Shown piece by piece: positions 46,680 through 56,275 of a stretch of DNA of 64,000 nt. Below the pieces are notes generated by a model that saw only the letters and a program-made list of their open reading frames with translations, had not been told where the DNA came from and made no database searches. This DNA comes from Methanococcoides seepicolus (GTDB lineage: Archaea > Halobacteriota > Methanosarcinia > Methanosarcinales > Methanosarcinaceae). Each line of letters opens with the position of its first letter. Positions within the stretch are counted from its first letter, which is position 1. The stretch is taken from positions 1-64,000 of the forward strand of contig NZ_JAGSOI010000004.1 in assembly GCF_023684405.1 (NCBI RefSeq), given 5' to 3'. The translations under genes were made by a program, and so were the position numbers.

Positions 46680-46850
46680 ATGTCAAAAGGTACTCCATCA
46701 ATGGGTAAGAGGCAGAAACGCACACATGCAAAATGCAGACGCTGTGGAAGCGTTTCACTCAACATCCATACAAAACAGTGCACTTCATGCGGATTCGGAA
46801 AAACATCACGCATGCGAAGCTACCAGTGGCAAAGAAAGTGCAAATTCTAA
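46680..46850 (+). CDS. rpl37e: 50S ribosomal protein L37e
   Basis: 56-aa zinc-binding ribosomal protein, too short for most gene finders. The frame reads [20 protein letters not shown], then [20 protein letters not shown], and ends [13 protein letters not shown]. The four cysteines CRRC and CTSC form the zinc site. The start is ATG at 46680. It follows the lsm gene by 116 bp and precedes purF by 26 bp, which is a known archaeal arrangement. Confidence 0.95.
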   Translation: MSKGTPSMGKRQKRTHAKCRRCGSVSLNIHTKQCTSCGFGKTSRMRSYQWQRKCKF

Positions 46851-46876
46851 ATCGAGTTTTCTCATTTGGAGCATAA

Positions 46877-48265
46877 ATGAAAGAAGAATGTGGTGTTGTC
46901 GGCGTGTTGATGCATAAAGCTGATGCGCAGGCAAAACCCGCTTCACTCCAAATATATTATGCACTCTATGCTTTGCAGCATAGGGGACAGGAATCCACAG
47001 GAATTACGGTAAAGAACGGAGATAAACTCAAGTCCATCAAGGGCATGGGTCTTGTCCCGGAAGTATATTCCAAGGATGAACTGTTGAAGCTCGAAGGTAG
47101 GCTCGGTGTCGGACATGTTCGATATTCGACCACCGGAGATTCTAACATAGTTAACTGTCAGCCTTTAATGGTGAACTACAAGAATGGAAATCTTGCCATC
47201 GCGCATAACGGAAATCTTGTAAACGGAGAGGAACTTCGGGATGAGCTGGAATCCGAAGGACGCATTTTTATAACTAGTTCTGACACAGAGGTCATAGCTC
47301 ACCTTCTTGTCAAAGCATTGCTAATACACGACCCCCTTGAATCCATCAAGGCTGTTATGTCAATGCTCAAAGGTTCATATTCACTCGCCATTATGATAGA
47401 CGATCGACTTTTCGCTGTGAGGGACCCACTGGGATTCAAACCACTATGCGTAGGAGAGATCGACGGCGGATATGTAGTTGCATCGGAAAGCGTTGCCATC
47501 GACACACTCAACGGTAAATTGACAAGGGATGTCAAAGCCGGTGAGGTTGTGGAGATAACGGAAAATGGTTTTGAAGGCCATCAGATGTTAACTGAAAAGA
47601 ACTGTGCTCACTGTGTTTTTGAGTACATCTATTTTGCAAGGCCGGATTCGATCATTGACGGTCAGCTTGTGTACAAGGTTCGCGAGCAGATAGGCAGAGA
47701 ACTTGCAAAAGAACACCCGGTAGATGCGGATATTGTATCCCCCGTACCAGACTCAGGGATCACCTCTGCAATAGGTTATTCTGATGAATCGGGCATCAAT
47801 TATCGGGAAGGATTGATGAAGAACCGATACATAGGACGTACTTTTATCCTCCCGGGACAGGAAATGCGGGAAACAGCAGTTCGTCTTAAGATGAACACAA
47901 TAGCTGAGAACCTCAAGGATAGAAAGGTCATCATCCTCGATGACAGTATTGTTCGCGGTACAACATCCAGACGTATAATCGAAATGGTACGTAACGCGGG
48001 TGCAAAAGAAGTACATGCAAGGATAGGAAGCCCTGCTATTATCGCACCGTGCTACATGGGCATTGATATGGCTACAAGGGAAGAGCTCATTGCCGCTCAA
48101 AAGCCTCTTGATTATGTGAAAAATGCCATCACAGCAGATTCACTCGGATACCTCAGCATAGAAGGTCTTATCAAATCAATAGGTATTGACAGGAAAGAAC
48201 TTTGTCTTGGATGCCTTACAGAACGATATCCGATAAAGATAGTTGGCGAAGAGTGTTCCCGCTAA
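46877..48265 (+). CDS. purF: Amidophosphoribosyltransferase
   Basis: 462-aa PurF, first enzyme of purine synthesis. The N-terminal Ntn-hydrolase glutaminase opens after a short propeptide with Cys5 (MKEECGVVG), RGQESTGI and HVRYSTTGDSNIVNCQP. The phosphoribosyltransferase domain has the PRPP motif VIILDDSIVRGTTSR. C-terminal cysteines (LCLGCLTERYP) may hold an iron-sulfur cluster. It is probably co-transcribed with rpl37e. The stop at 48265 is followed by a hairpin-like CTCCGATC/GATCAGAG. Confidence 0.95.
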   Translation: MKEECGVVGVLMHKADAQAKPASLQIYYALYALQHRGQESTGITVKNGDKLKSIKGMGLVPEVYSKDELLKLEGRLGVGHVRYSTTGDSNIVNCQPLMVNYKNGNLAIAHNGNLVNGEELRDELESEGRIFITSSDTEVIAHLLVKALLIHDPLESIKAVMSMLKGSYSLAIMIDDRLFAVRDPLGFKPLCVGEIDGGYVVASESVAIDTLNGKLTRDVKAGEVVEITENGFEGHQMLTEKNCAHCVFEYIYFARPDSIIDGQLVYKVREQIGRELAKEHPVDADIVSPVPDSGITSAIGYSDESGINYREGLMKNRYIGRTFILPGQEMRETAVRLKMNTIAENLKDRKVIILDDSIVRGTTSRRIIEMVRNAGAKEVHARIGSPAIIAPCYMGIDMATREELIAAQKPLDYVKNAITADSLGYLSIEGLIKSIGIDRKELCLGCLTERYPIKIVGEECSR

Positions 48266-48304
48266 CAGCTCCGATCTGAAAGATCAGAGAGCAACATAAT
48301 TAAT

Positions 48305-48805
48305 TCACATACTCTTTTTTTGGAAATAGCTCTCGATCTGTAACCACAAATAGCCTATCATTATACCAAGCACGACCCCTGCTATCACGTCAGAAGGGTA
48401 ATGCACACCTGCAAACACACGACTTAAAGCCATTGCAATTGCACCTGACCAAATAAGAATACCATATTTATTTGCTACCGGATACAAGAACATAGCTGTT
48501 GCAAAGGCAGCTGTCGAATGTGCACTTGGCATGGAATAGCCCGAGGCTTCCACAACAAATCGAACATCTTCCGGACGGGGTACCATTAACTGTGATTTGA
48601 TCAATGCGACCGCCTCCACCAGGAAAAGCATCATCGAACAATAATAGAGAGCTTTCTCCTTTGAGATCGATATGAACAAAATAGCAGCTATCAATACCCA
48701 CAATATATCAGCCCCTGCCACTGACAAAAATACCACAATGGGATCAAAACCAGCATAAGAGTTCAGGATATGCAGTATCTGAGCATCCAGGGATGAGAAC
48801 GACAT
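48305..48805 (-). CDS. PAP2-family phosphatase
   Basis: 166-aa membrane phosphatase of the PAP2 superfamily. The motif [19 protein letters not shown] supplies the second signature and [20 protein letters not shown] the third (H in GVHYPSD). The first signature is [14 protein letters not shown]. There are about five hydrophobic segments. It may dephosphorylate lipid-linked pyrophosphates. I start at ATG 48805 (MSFSSLDAQ); the longer frame upstream to 48952 overlaps the divergent 5-oxoprolinase gene. Confidence 0.85.
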   Translation of the reverse strand: MSFSSLDAQILHILNSYAGFDPIVVFLSVAGADILWVLIAAILFISISKEKALYYCSMMLFLVEAVALIKSQLMVPRPEDVRFVVEASGYSMPSAHSTAAFATAMFLYPVANKYGILIWSGAIAMALSRVFAGVHYPSDVIAGVVLGIMIGYLWLQIESYFQKKSM

Positions 48806-48860
48806 AAATAATTGTAGGAGCTGTATAGATAAACAATTTTGCAAGATACCGAGGTTGAAC

Positions 48861-51800
48861 ATGTCCGTAAAAAACAGATGGCAATTCTGGATAGATAGGG
48901 GAGGAACATTTACAGATGTTATTGGCAGATCTCCCGAGGGAGAGACCATCACCCATAAACTACTCTCGGAAAACCCGGAACATTATGAAGATGCAGCAAT
49001 TGAAGGGATACGCCAGATGCTTGACCTAGGAGCAGATGAAACATTGCCAACAAAGGACATTGAATGCATAAAGATGGGAACAACAGTAGGTACAAATGCA
49101 CTTCTTGAAAGAAAAGGCGAGAACTTTGCCCTCGTAGTAACCAAAGGGTTCAGGGATGCCCTAAGAATAGGATACCAGAATCGCCCGGAAATATTTGCAC
49201 TTGACATCAAGCTCCCCGAAGTTCTATATAAAAGCGTTATAGAAGCTGAAGAGCGCTACAACTCCAAGGGTGAAGAGCTGGTCCCCCTTGATGAGGACAG
49301 ATTAAGGAAAGACCTTAAAGAACTTCATGATTCTGGAATATATTCTATTGCAGTAGCTCTTATGCACTCTTATCGTTATCCGGAGCATGAACTTGCTATT
49401 GAAAGGATAGCAAAGGAGATAGGATTCACACACATTTCCCTGTCCCACAAGATCAGCCCCCTCATAAAAATAATAGGACGCGGGGAAACGACCATGGTGG
49501 ACGGGTATCTTTCGCCCGTATTAAAGCGCTATGTTGACAGGATACATTCAATATTGCGATCCAATGGAGATAACACCAGCCTTTTGTTCATGCAATCCAA
49601 CGGAGGGCTGACACAGGCGACTTCTTTCAGAGGCAAGGACAGCATCCTGTCAGGTCCTGCCGGAGGTATCGTTGGGGCAGCAACTGTATCAGAAGTTGCC
49701 GGATTCAAGGAGATCATAAGTTTCGATATGGGCGGGACTTCCACGGACGTAGCACACTATAACGGAGAATATGAGCGCTCATTTGAGAACGAGATTGACG
49801 GAATTCACCTATATTCCCCAATGATGCATATTCACACAGTCGCCGCAGGTGGCGGGTCGATCCTACACTATGAAAATGGAAGATTTCAGGTAGGACCCAA
49901 TTCTGCAGGATCAGAACCCGGGCCTGCATGCTACAGGAAAGGCGGACCTCTGACGGTCACTGATTGTAATGTGATGCTCTCAAAAGTAATCCCAGAATAT
50001 TTCCCACAGGTTTTCGGGGATTCAGGCACATTGCCCCTCGATACAGGAACTGTTCACACAAAGTTTGAGGAAATGGCATCGAAGGTATCGGAAGGATCAG
50101 GCAAGAGCATATCTCCTGAAGAAGTGGCAGAGGGATTTTTGACAGTCGCAGTCGAGAACATGGGAAATGCCATCAAGAAAATATCAACACAGAGAGGATA
50201 CGATCTTAAAAGTTATACACTCTGTTGTTTCGGAGGAGCTGGTGCACAACATGCCTGCCTTGTCGCGGATTCACTGGGAATGAGCACGATCTTCATCCAC
50301 CCATATGCAGGGGTGCTTTCAGCATATGGCATGGGACTGGCAGACCAGAGAATGATACTTGAAAGGTCCGCGGAAAAGGACCTGAATGCCGACACTATAG
50401 AGCAAATGCGAGAACTATTCATTGAAATGGAAACTGAAGGATATCAGTCAATGCAGCAGCAGGGTGTCTCACCTGACAGGCTCATCGCCAAAAAGAAAGT
50501 GCATGTGAGATACAGCGGCACGGACACTCCGCTGGAGATAGAGTTCGGAAGTACGAAGGACATAACAACAAGATTCTTTGAGGCCCACAGGAAGCGTTTT
50601 GGTTTTGTCATGGAAAACAGGGAACTTGTGGTTTCAGCAGCATCCGTGGAGATGATAGGAGCAAATGAGATCCATATTGAAAGGAAAAAGATGGAAACTT
50701 CTGAGAATGGATCAAGCCCATGTGGGACAGTACAGATGTACACCGGTGAAAGATATCATACTGCAAATATCTACGACCGCTGCTGTTTGGATACCGGACA
50801 TTCCGTAACAGGACCCGCCCTTATCATTGAAGATAATACTACGATAATCGTTGAACCCCTGTGGAAAGCGGACATAACCGCTCTTGACAATATTGTCCTC
50901 ACGCGTACAGTGCCACCAGAAGAACATGTTGCTCTCGGGACAGAGGTCGATCCGATCATGCTTGAAGTATTCAACAACCGTTTCATGTCAATTGCGCAGC
51001 AGATGGGATATAGCCTTCAAAACACCGCATATTCGGTCAATATCAAAGAGAGGCTTGATTTTTCCTGTGCGATCTTCGACCATGAAGGAAATCTCATCGC
51101 TAACGCACCTCACATACCAGTACACCTTGGATCAATGGAAGAATCGATCAAAGCAGTGATCAGGAACAGAAAGGGGAGAATGAATGAAAAGGATGCATAT
51201 ATGTTAAACTCCCCATATGCCGGCGGCACGCACCTTCCTGACATTACTGTTGTATCCCCGGTATTCTGCGGGTCGGAAAAAGTGCAATTCTATGTTGCAT
51301 CAAGAGGTCATCATGCCGATATCGGAGGAATCAGCCCGGGTTCGATGCCACCTAAAAGCAGGTTCATCTTTGAAGAGGGGATATTGATAGATGATCTCAA
51401 ACTTATGGACAGGGGATATTTCAGGGAAACTGAAATTACAGAACTCCTAAATAGTGGCGAGTATCCCGTACGCAATCATCACCAGAACATCGCTGACCTC
51501 AGGGCACAGGTCGCTGCAAATGAAAAAGGCATACAACACCTTGAGCAGATGGTGGAGAAATATTCGCTGCCAACGGTTATGGCGTATATGCAGCATGTGC
51601 AGGATAACGCCGAAGAGGCTGTAAGGAAGGTAATCGAGGTCCTGCATGACGGAGAATTCACTTACAAACTCGATGATGACAGTCATATTCACGCAAATAT
51701 CAAGATCGATAAGAATGACCGCTCAGCAACTATTGACCTTACAGGAACGTCACCGCAGCAGGATAATAATTTCAATGCCCCTGCATCCGTATGTAAGGCT

Positions 51801-52475
51801 GCCGTACTCTATGTTTTCCGCACGCTTGTAAAGGACAATATCCCATTGAACGCAGGATGTCTGAAACCCCTCAGAATAATAATACCGGAAGGATGTTTAT
51901 TGAACCCGTCCCACCCTGCAGCAGTTGCAGCAGGAAATGTGGAAACCTCACAGTATATCGTGGATACCCTCTATGGCGCACTGGGAATCATGGCAGCATC
52001 CCAGGGAACCATGAACAATTTCACCTTTGGAAACCAGGAATTCCAGTATTATGAGACCATCTGCGGCGGTTCAGGTGCAGGAGACGGATTCAATGGTGTC
52101 GATGCTGTACAGACCCATATGACAAACTCCAGAATGACCGATCCCGAAGTCCTTGAATTGCGTTTTCCGGTGCTCCTTGAAGAATATTCCATAAGGAAGG
52201 GAAGCGGAGGGGAAGGAGAATACTGCGGAGGAAATGGTGTTATCCGTAAAATGCGATTCCTTGAGGAAATGAAAGCAGCAATAATATCCTCGCACCGGAA
52301 ATATCCTCCTTTTGGTTCAAACGGCGGTTCCGAAGCGGAATGTGGTAAGAACCTGGTGATCAGGAAGGACGGAAGGACACAGGAAATGGAACCAACCGCT
52401 GAGGTGGATATGGAAGAAGGGGATGTGTTCGTGGTAGAAACTCCCGGTGGCGGCGGTTTTGGGAAAAAGGGGTGA
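48861..52475 (+). CDS. 5-oxoprolinase (fused HyuA and HyuB domains)
   Basis: 1204-aa ATP-dependent enzyme that opens 5-oxoproline to glutamate, or a related hydantoinase. The N-terminal HyuA half has the ATP-binding [10 protein letters not shown], the [12 protein letters not shown] segment and [12 protein letters not shown]. The HyuB half begins about residue 700 with [20 protein letters not shown], then [20 protein letters not shown] and GGTHLPDI. The C-terminus is GGGGFGKKG. In most archaea A and B are separate; the fusion resembles eukaryotic and some bacterial 5-oxoprolinases. The start ATG 48861 overlaps no other gene; a TTG at 48855 also opens the frame. The gene is long and intact. Confidence 0.9.
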   Translation: MSVKNRWQFWIDRGGTFTDVIGRSPEGETITHKLLSENPEHYEDAAIEGIRQMLDLGADETLPTKDIECIKMGTTVGTNALLERKGENFALVVTKGFRDALRIGYQNRPEIFALDIKLPEVLYKSVIEAEERYNSKGEELVPLDEDRLRKDLKELHDSGIYSIAVALMHSYRYPEHELAIERIAKEIGFTHISLSHKISPLIKIIGRGETTMVDGYLSPVLKRYVDRIHSILRSNGDNTSLLFMQSNGGLTQATSFRGKDSILSGPAGGIVGAATVSEVAGFKEIISFDMGGTSTDVAHYNGEYERSFENEIDGIHLYSPMMHIHTVAAGGGSILHYENGRFQVGPNSAGSEPGPACYRKGGPLTVTDCNVMLSKVIPEYFPQVFGDSGTLPLDTGTVHTKFEEMASKVSEGSGKSISPEEVAEGFLTVAVENMGNAIKKISTQRGYDLKSYTLCCFGGAGAQHACLVADSLGMSTIFIHPYAGVLSAYGMGLADQRMILERSAEKDLNADTIEQMRELFIEMETEGYQSMQQQGVSPDRLIAKKKVHVRYSGTDTPLEIEFGSTKDITTRFFEAHRKRFGFVMENRELVVSAASVEMIGANEIHIERKKMETSENGSSPCGTVQMYTGERYHTANIYDRCCLDTGHSVTGPALIIEDNTTIIVEPLWKADITALDNIVLTRTVPPEEHVALGTEVDPIMLEVFNNRFMSIAQQMGYSLQNTAYSVNIKERLDFSCAIFDHEGNLIANAPHIPVHLGSMEESIKAVIRNRKGRMNEKDAYMLNSPYAGGTHLPDITVVSPVFCGSEKVQFYVASRGHHADIGGISPGSMPPKSRFIFEEGILIDDLKLMDRGYFRETEITELLNSGEYPVRNHHQNIADLRAQVAANEKGIQHLEQMVEKYSLPTVMAYMQHVQDNAEEAVRKVIEVLHDGEFTYKLDDDSHIHANIKIDKNDRSATIDLTGTSPQQDNNFNAPASVCKAAVLYVFRTLVKDNIPLNAGCLKPLRIIIPEGCLLNPSHPAAVAAGNVETSQYIVDTLYGALGIMAASQGTMNNFTFGNQEFQYYETICGGSGAGDGFNGVDAVQTHMTNSRMTDPEVLELRFPVLLEEYSIRKGSGGEGEYCGGNGVIRKMRFLEEMKAAIISSHRKYPPFGSNGGSEAECGKNLVIRKDGRTQEMEPTAEVDMEEGDVFVVETPGGGGFGKKG

Positions 52476-52479
52476 TACT

Positions 52480-52770
52480 GATTTACTGAGGAAGATGATC
52501 ATTGACACGCCTTATGACGAATGGAAGAAAATGGAGATAGAATTCCTGATATATCTTCCACCATATTCCCCAGACATAAATCCAATAGAGCATATATGTA
52601 AAAGTATAAAGAGAGTTATTTCATCTATAATCATCATTGACACAAATCATATGAAGCAGCTGATATTTGATGCGTTCATCAAATATTCATCAAATATTCA
52701 TCAAAGATTAGTTTTGCAAAGAGATGGATTGAAAAGTTTGTTGATGAAGATTATAAGCGAAAAATATTAG
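52480..52770 (+). pseudogene. IS630-type transposase fragment
   Basis: The frame LLRKMIIDTPYDEWKKMEIE, then FLIYLPPYSPDINPIEHICK matches the C-terminal end of IS630-family transposases (DDE_3 fold: Y-L-P-P-Y-S-P-D-x-N-P-I-E). The catalytic Asp residues further upstream are missing because the piece starts right after the 5-oxoprolinase stop. It is closed by TAG. A tandem 11-bp repeat (TCAAATATTCA twice near 52678-52700) sits inside. It marks the left edge of an accessory island. Confidence 0.75.
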
Positions 52771-52881
52771 GTTATTGACTATAATTATGCGAACTTTGAG
52801 GGATTGGTGGGAAAGATATGAGGTGTGAGTTATGGTTTACATGTATTTGAAAAAGCAAAACTAAGCAAAAAGTGATAAAAT

Positions 52882-53823
52882 ATGGACGATAAAAACGCTA
52901 TGATTGCTATTGATGAAATATCCCTGATGGATATGCTTGAACCGGATAATGCGGTAATTCTGGGGCTTGAGAGTCTTGAGGATAAAGAGGAAGAATACTC
53001 TCAATATCTTGGTACGTTCGAATACACGATTGCTTATTATTACTATGAACGTGACAAAAAGATAACTGATAGGGAAATCATCAAATTACTGACATATATA
53101 AAATATAATCTGGATAAGAAGCTCAACTATTTTACCCATTCGCTTGGATCAGAACTTATTGCGAATTTAGTGGAAGTAATTGAGGATAAACCAATAACTG
53201 TTCATAAATTTAAACTGGCGATTGATTATGTACTCACATCTATCGATAACCGCTCGTGGATGTCGGACAGGCAGGCATATTTAAAATGGATTTGCTATTA
53301 CTCTGACATTAACACATCAGCAGACGATGCTATGTATGTTAAACAGATAAAAAGGCTTGGAAAAAAATATGATATCTCTCTGGAGATGATCGAATCTCTT
53401 TTGGTAAAAGCAAAAGATTTAGAAGATGAAGATGAAGATGAATATCTTGATCCGGAACAGGTAGCTCGTATTGAAGATTTTCTTGCACTGAACGACGATG
53501 AAAGGTTCGATTATTTGGTAGAGAACAGCCCCGAGAATTTAGATATCTTCATGTCATATCTATTTGAACTTGAAGAAAAAGGTGAATTTGAGATTATGCA
53601 AAAGCTGGCAAAAAGGTTTAGTAAGAAATTTGGTGAGATGTTCACACTACACCTTAAACTTGGTGATTTCTTTTTCATATCTCATCCTAACATTGCCAGA
53701 GGTTATTACGACAAAGCACTTTCTGCTTTGGAAAAAGTGGATTTAATTCCCGATGATCTAAAGTTAGAAATTTCAGAGGATATTAAAAATAATATTAAGG
53801 AATGTAACAAAATCAATTCATAA
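52882..53823 (+). CDS. Unrecognised helical protein
   Basis: 313-aa protein of mostly helical character, with acidic stretches (DEDEDEYLDPEQ near the middle) and many aromatic residues early (FEYTIAYYYYERDKK). No signal peptide or membrane helix is seen. I do not recognise it. The AT-rich coding sequence differs from the neighbouring core genes and supports recent acquisition. It is followed after 26 bp by the polymerase fragment. Sequence composition suggests a soluble scaffold or regulator; I give no function. Confidence 0.6.
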   Translation: MDDKNAMIAIDEISLMDMLEPDNAVILGLESLEDKEEEYSQYLGTFEYTIAYYYYERDKKITDREIIKLLTYIKYNLDKKLNYFTHSLGSELIANLVEVIEDKPITVHKFKLAIDYVLTSIDNRSWMSDRQAYLKWICYYSDINTSADDAMYVKQIKRLGKKYDISLEMIESLLVKAKDLEDEDEDEYLDPEQVARIEDFLALNDDERFDYLVENSPENLDIFMSYLFELEEKGEFEIMQKLAKRFSKKFGEMFTLHLKLGDFFFISHPNIARGYYDKALSALEKVDLIPDDLKLEISEDIKNNIKECNKINS

Positions 53824-53849
53824 AAATCTCAATTACAAAGGTGAAGTTC

Positions 53850-54791
53850 ATGGATACGGATTCAATATTCGTTCCTCCTGAACATGCTCAGGAGATCATA
53901 GATTATTTCCAACCGCTTAATCCTTACAGCCTTGATATTGATTTGTTGAAACCTGAAAAAGAAGATATGTGGTCTTATGGCATATCCTCTAAACGTTATG
54001 CCCTTTACACTTATGAGAATGGAATTATCAAGTTCATGGAAGGTGAGAGATCTTTTAAATTGCATGGACTTGGACATTTAACAAATCCGTTTCCAAAGGC
54101 TGTTGATGATTGGCAGGCTGAGATATGGGAAGATATTCTCACGTTGCATTATGGTAAATTCTCAGGAACGGATATTGAAGAGAAGTATTCAGGCTTGTAT
54201 GCTATCTCAAGGCTTACTGTTTCAACATCCAATGTCCTGAGAAGGTTCAAGGGATTCAATGCAGATAAGGAATGGAAAGACCAGATCAAGCCGTTCAATT
54301 TCTATCTTGTTGGATTCAAAGCAATTGAGGAAGATGGTAAGGCGGTAAAGCCTTTAGCCCCTTTCTCTAATGATCCTCAAAAGGCTGTTTATGAACCATT
54401 TATTGATTATGGAACTGGAGAGATTAGGGAAGGATCACATTATTTCAAGCCATTAAGCAGGACAATAACGCAGTATGTGGAACATCTTGAGCATAAGTTC
54501 GATGGTGAGATTGGAGTACTTGAAAGAAAGCATGTTCATGTTGATGGAATTGTTTACATTGGAAAGGAAGCCAATAATATTGATGAACAGGAATTGGATG
54601 TGAAGAAGGTTCAAGAGTTTATTGATGTAGAAGAGATCAAGAGAAAGATTCTTGAGATGCCACAGAAGGAAGCTGAGATACTTGGTGTTGGAAGAAGTAC
54701 TTTTCAGGATATTAAGAAGAGGATAAGGGATGGGGGATATGTAAATTTATGCACTCCAGCTCTAAAAAAAATAATGGTAGAATTTACTTAA
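53850..54791 (+). CDS. Family B DNA polymerase C-terminal piece beginning at motif C
   Basis: The product begins MDTDSIFVPP, which matches motif C (DTDS) of family B DNA polymerases, followed by MWSYGISSKRYALYTYENG with the later KRY motif. The open frame starts at GTG 53841 (KFMDTDS) but the ATG at 53850 has AAAGGTGA before it. The exonuclease domain and the polymerase motifs A and B are absent, so it cannot be an active polymerase alone. A C-terminal helix-turn-helix-like segment (KEAEILGVGRSTFQDIKKRI) with RDGGYVNLCTPALKK is present. It is either a decayed end of a mobile-element polymerase or a re-used fragment. The identification rests on these motifs. Confidence 0.55.
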   Translation: MDTDSIFVPPEHAQEIIDYFQPLNPYSLDIDLLKPEKEDMWSYGISSKRYALYTYENGIIKFMEGERSFKLHGLGHLTNPFPKAVDDWQAEIWEDILTLHYGKFSGTDIEEKYSGLYAISRLTVSTSNVLRRFKGFNADKEWKDQIKPFNFYLVGFKAIEEDGKAVKPLAPFSNDPQKAVYEPFIDYGTGEIREGSHYFKPLSRTITQYVEHLEHKFDGEIGVLERKHVHVDGIVYIGKEANNIDEQELDVKKVQEFIDVEEIKRKILEMPQKEAEILGVGRSTFQDIKKRIRDGGYVNLCTPALKKIMVEFT

Positions 54792-54798
54792 AAAACCT

Positions 54799-56043
54799 TT
54801 AATTTGATGCTTTATTTTTTGAAGTCCCTATAATTTCAAACTTTTCCGGTAAGGTCAGTTTACACTTTTCATTTAAAATTACTTGGGATTTGTGAGTGTA
54901 TTGACCAAACTCATCATTTATTTTTATATCAGGTGCTTTTGTTAGAACAACAGCATTAATGCTATCGCTGAAATGTTCTTTTATTTTTCTTTCAAGGATA
55001 TCGAAATCTTGTGGTTGGAAATTATTAGGGTTTATTTCGATATAAATAATTCCAGGCAAATCAGACCTTAATTGTTTTTTTGCTTTTCTAATTGTTCTTA
55101 TTACCGAGTTAACCCGATCAGGTAATTCTTTCGATTTGAAGCATATGATTTTTGGGTTTTTAATTAAAGAATTTTTAGATATGCCTTCTTCATTTGATTG
55201 AAAACTAACATATTCACTTTCAAAGTATTCTTCTCTTTTGAAATCTTCTGTAAATGAAGATGTTAAAATCTCATCGTTCTCTGCTATCTTTTTTAATTCA
55301 ACTGAAAAACCTAATTTATGTTTAAATACTCCTTCTTTTTGTTCCTTTAACAAATCTATTGTATAGGAAAGACATTTTTTAGCTGAAACATCGCTGGGAT
55401 CTTTTTCGAATCGTATGATTGATAGATAATTGATATCACTTTCTGTCATAAAATTAAGAGTTTTGATTGCTAACTCGTCCCAATGCAACTTGTTCGTTTT
55501 ATCTCTCTTGCTCATATCTTCTTTCTTTTTACATTCAATTTGAATCATTGAATTGTCTAACTTTATATACAAGTCAGGTGTTTTTTTGCTAGCAGTTTTG
55601 ACAAAATTTGTATTATAGTTAAAACTGTAAACTGAAGCAATTTGAAGCTCATATTTTACATTATCATATTCGTCAGGGTTTTTAAATCGTTTTTTTAACT
55701 CTTGAATAGAAGTCCCAACCATTTCTCCTTCAGAATTTACTAATTTAATAAATTTTAATCTTGAAAAGTAAGACCCTAAGACAACAACTTGTAACAAATC
55801 ATGAGAAACAATTAAACGCTTTTTTTCTAAACATAAATCCAATTGTTTTAAAGCATTTTTCCACGTAAGTGCAAAAGGATGATAGGTAATTTTTTTTCTT
55901 AAAAAATTATGTTTTCGAGGATTTTTGTTAGGCTTTTGGGAATTTAACTTCTTGAGCTCATCAGATAACCATTCTGTTCCAAGAAATATTTGGATTTCTT
56001 TAACTGATTCTACAATATCGTTAACTTCTAAGTTTCTCATCAA
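54799..56043 (-). CDS. PD-(D/E)XK-like nuclease-type protein, unknown
   Basis: 414-aa protein, convergent with the previous gene (7 bp apart). Residues 132-172 fit a PD-(D/E)XK core: E132 in KYELQIAS, PD157 in KKTPDLYI, then E170-C-K172 in MIQIECKKK. The remaining length is rich in Lys, Asn and Ile, with alternating strands (LPGIIYIEINPNN, INAVVLTKAPDIK). No membrane segment is seen. A nuclease or nucleic-acid binding role in defence or a mobile element is plausible, but no partner methylase or helicase is near. I do not recognise the exact family. Confidence 0.55.
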   Translation of the reverse strand: MMRNLEVNDIVESVKEIQIFLGTEWLSDELKKLNSQKPNKNPRKHNFLRKKITYHPFALTWKNALKQLDLCLEKKRLIVSHDLLQVVVLGSYFSRLKFIKLVNSEGEMVGTSIQELKKRFKNPDEYDNVKYELQIASVYSFNYNTNFVKTASKKTPDLYIKLDNSMIQIECKKKEDMSKRDKTNKLHWDELAIKTLNFMTESDINYLSIIRFEKDPSDVSAKKCLSYTIDLLKEQKEGVFKHKLGFSVELKKIAENDEILTSSFTEDFKREEYFESEYVSFQSNEEGISKNSLIKNPKIICFKSKELPDRVNSVIRTIRKAKKQLRSDLPGIIYIEINPNNFQPQDFDILERKIKEHFSDSINAVVLTKAPDIKINDEFGQYTHKSQVILNEKCKLTLPEKFEIIGTSKNKASN

Positions 56044-56131
56044 TTAACTCAAATTGTTATAATATGATATTAAGTTTTTTATAATGAAAACGATTCGACA
56101 AAATATTCTTGGAGAGTTCGGTTTTTTCTAG

Positions 56132-56263
56132 TTACCTATATCCCCAACTTTCTATGCGGGGGGTAAGATTCGAACCTATGGGGACTCAAAAATTTCTAGG
56201 AGTGACATTTTTCATCCTTACCCATATCCCCGACTTGCTATGCGAGAGAAAAAATCCGAACCT
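56132..56263 (-). repeat. Two decayed 46-bp direct repeats resembling a tRNA 3' end
   Basis: Positions 56132-56177 and 56218-56263 are 46-bp repeats that agree at 37 positions by direct comparison. The minus strand of the first copy contains AGGTTCGAATCTTACC then CCCCGCA (56155-56177), which looks like the T arm and acceptor end of a tRNA gene of Leu or Ser type (TTCGAAT loop, CCCCCGC, discriminator A). No full cloverleaf is present. Integrating elements often leave such tRNA 3' ends, and this lies at the right edge of the accessory island. An attachment-site remnant is the proposed reading. Confidence 0.45.
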
Positions 56264-56275
56264 TCGTATTTAATA

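Noticed and set aside
52882-56043. Casposon or CRISPR-associated module
   Set aside because: A polymerase B-like piece is present but no Cas1 or other casposon gene is visible, and no target-site duplication with terminal inverted repeats was found.
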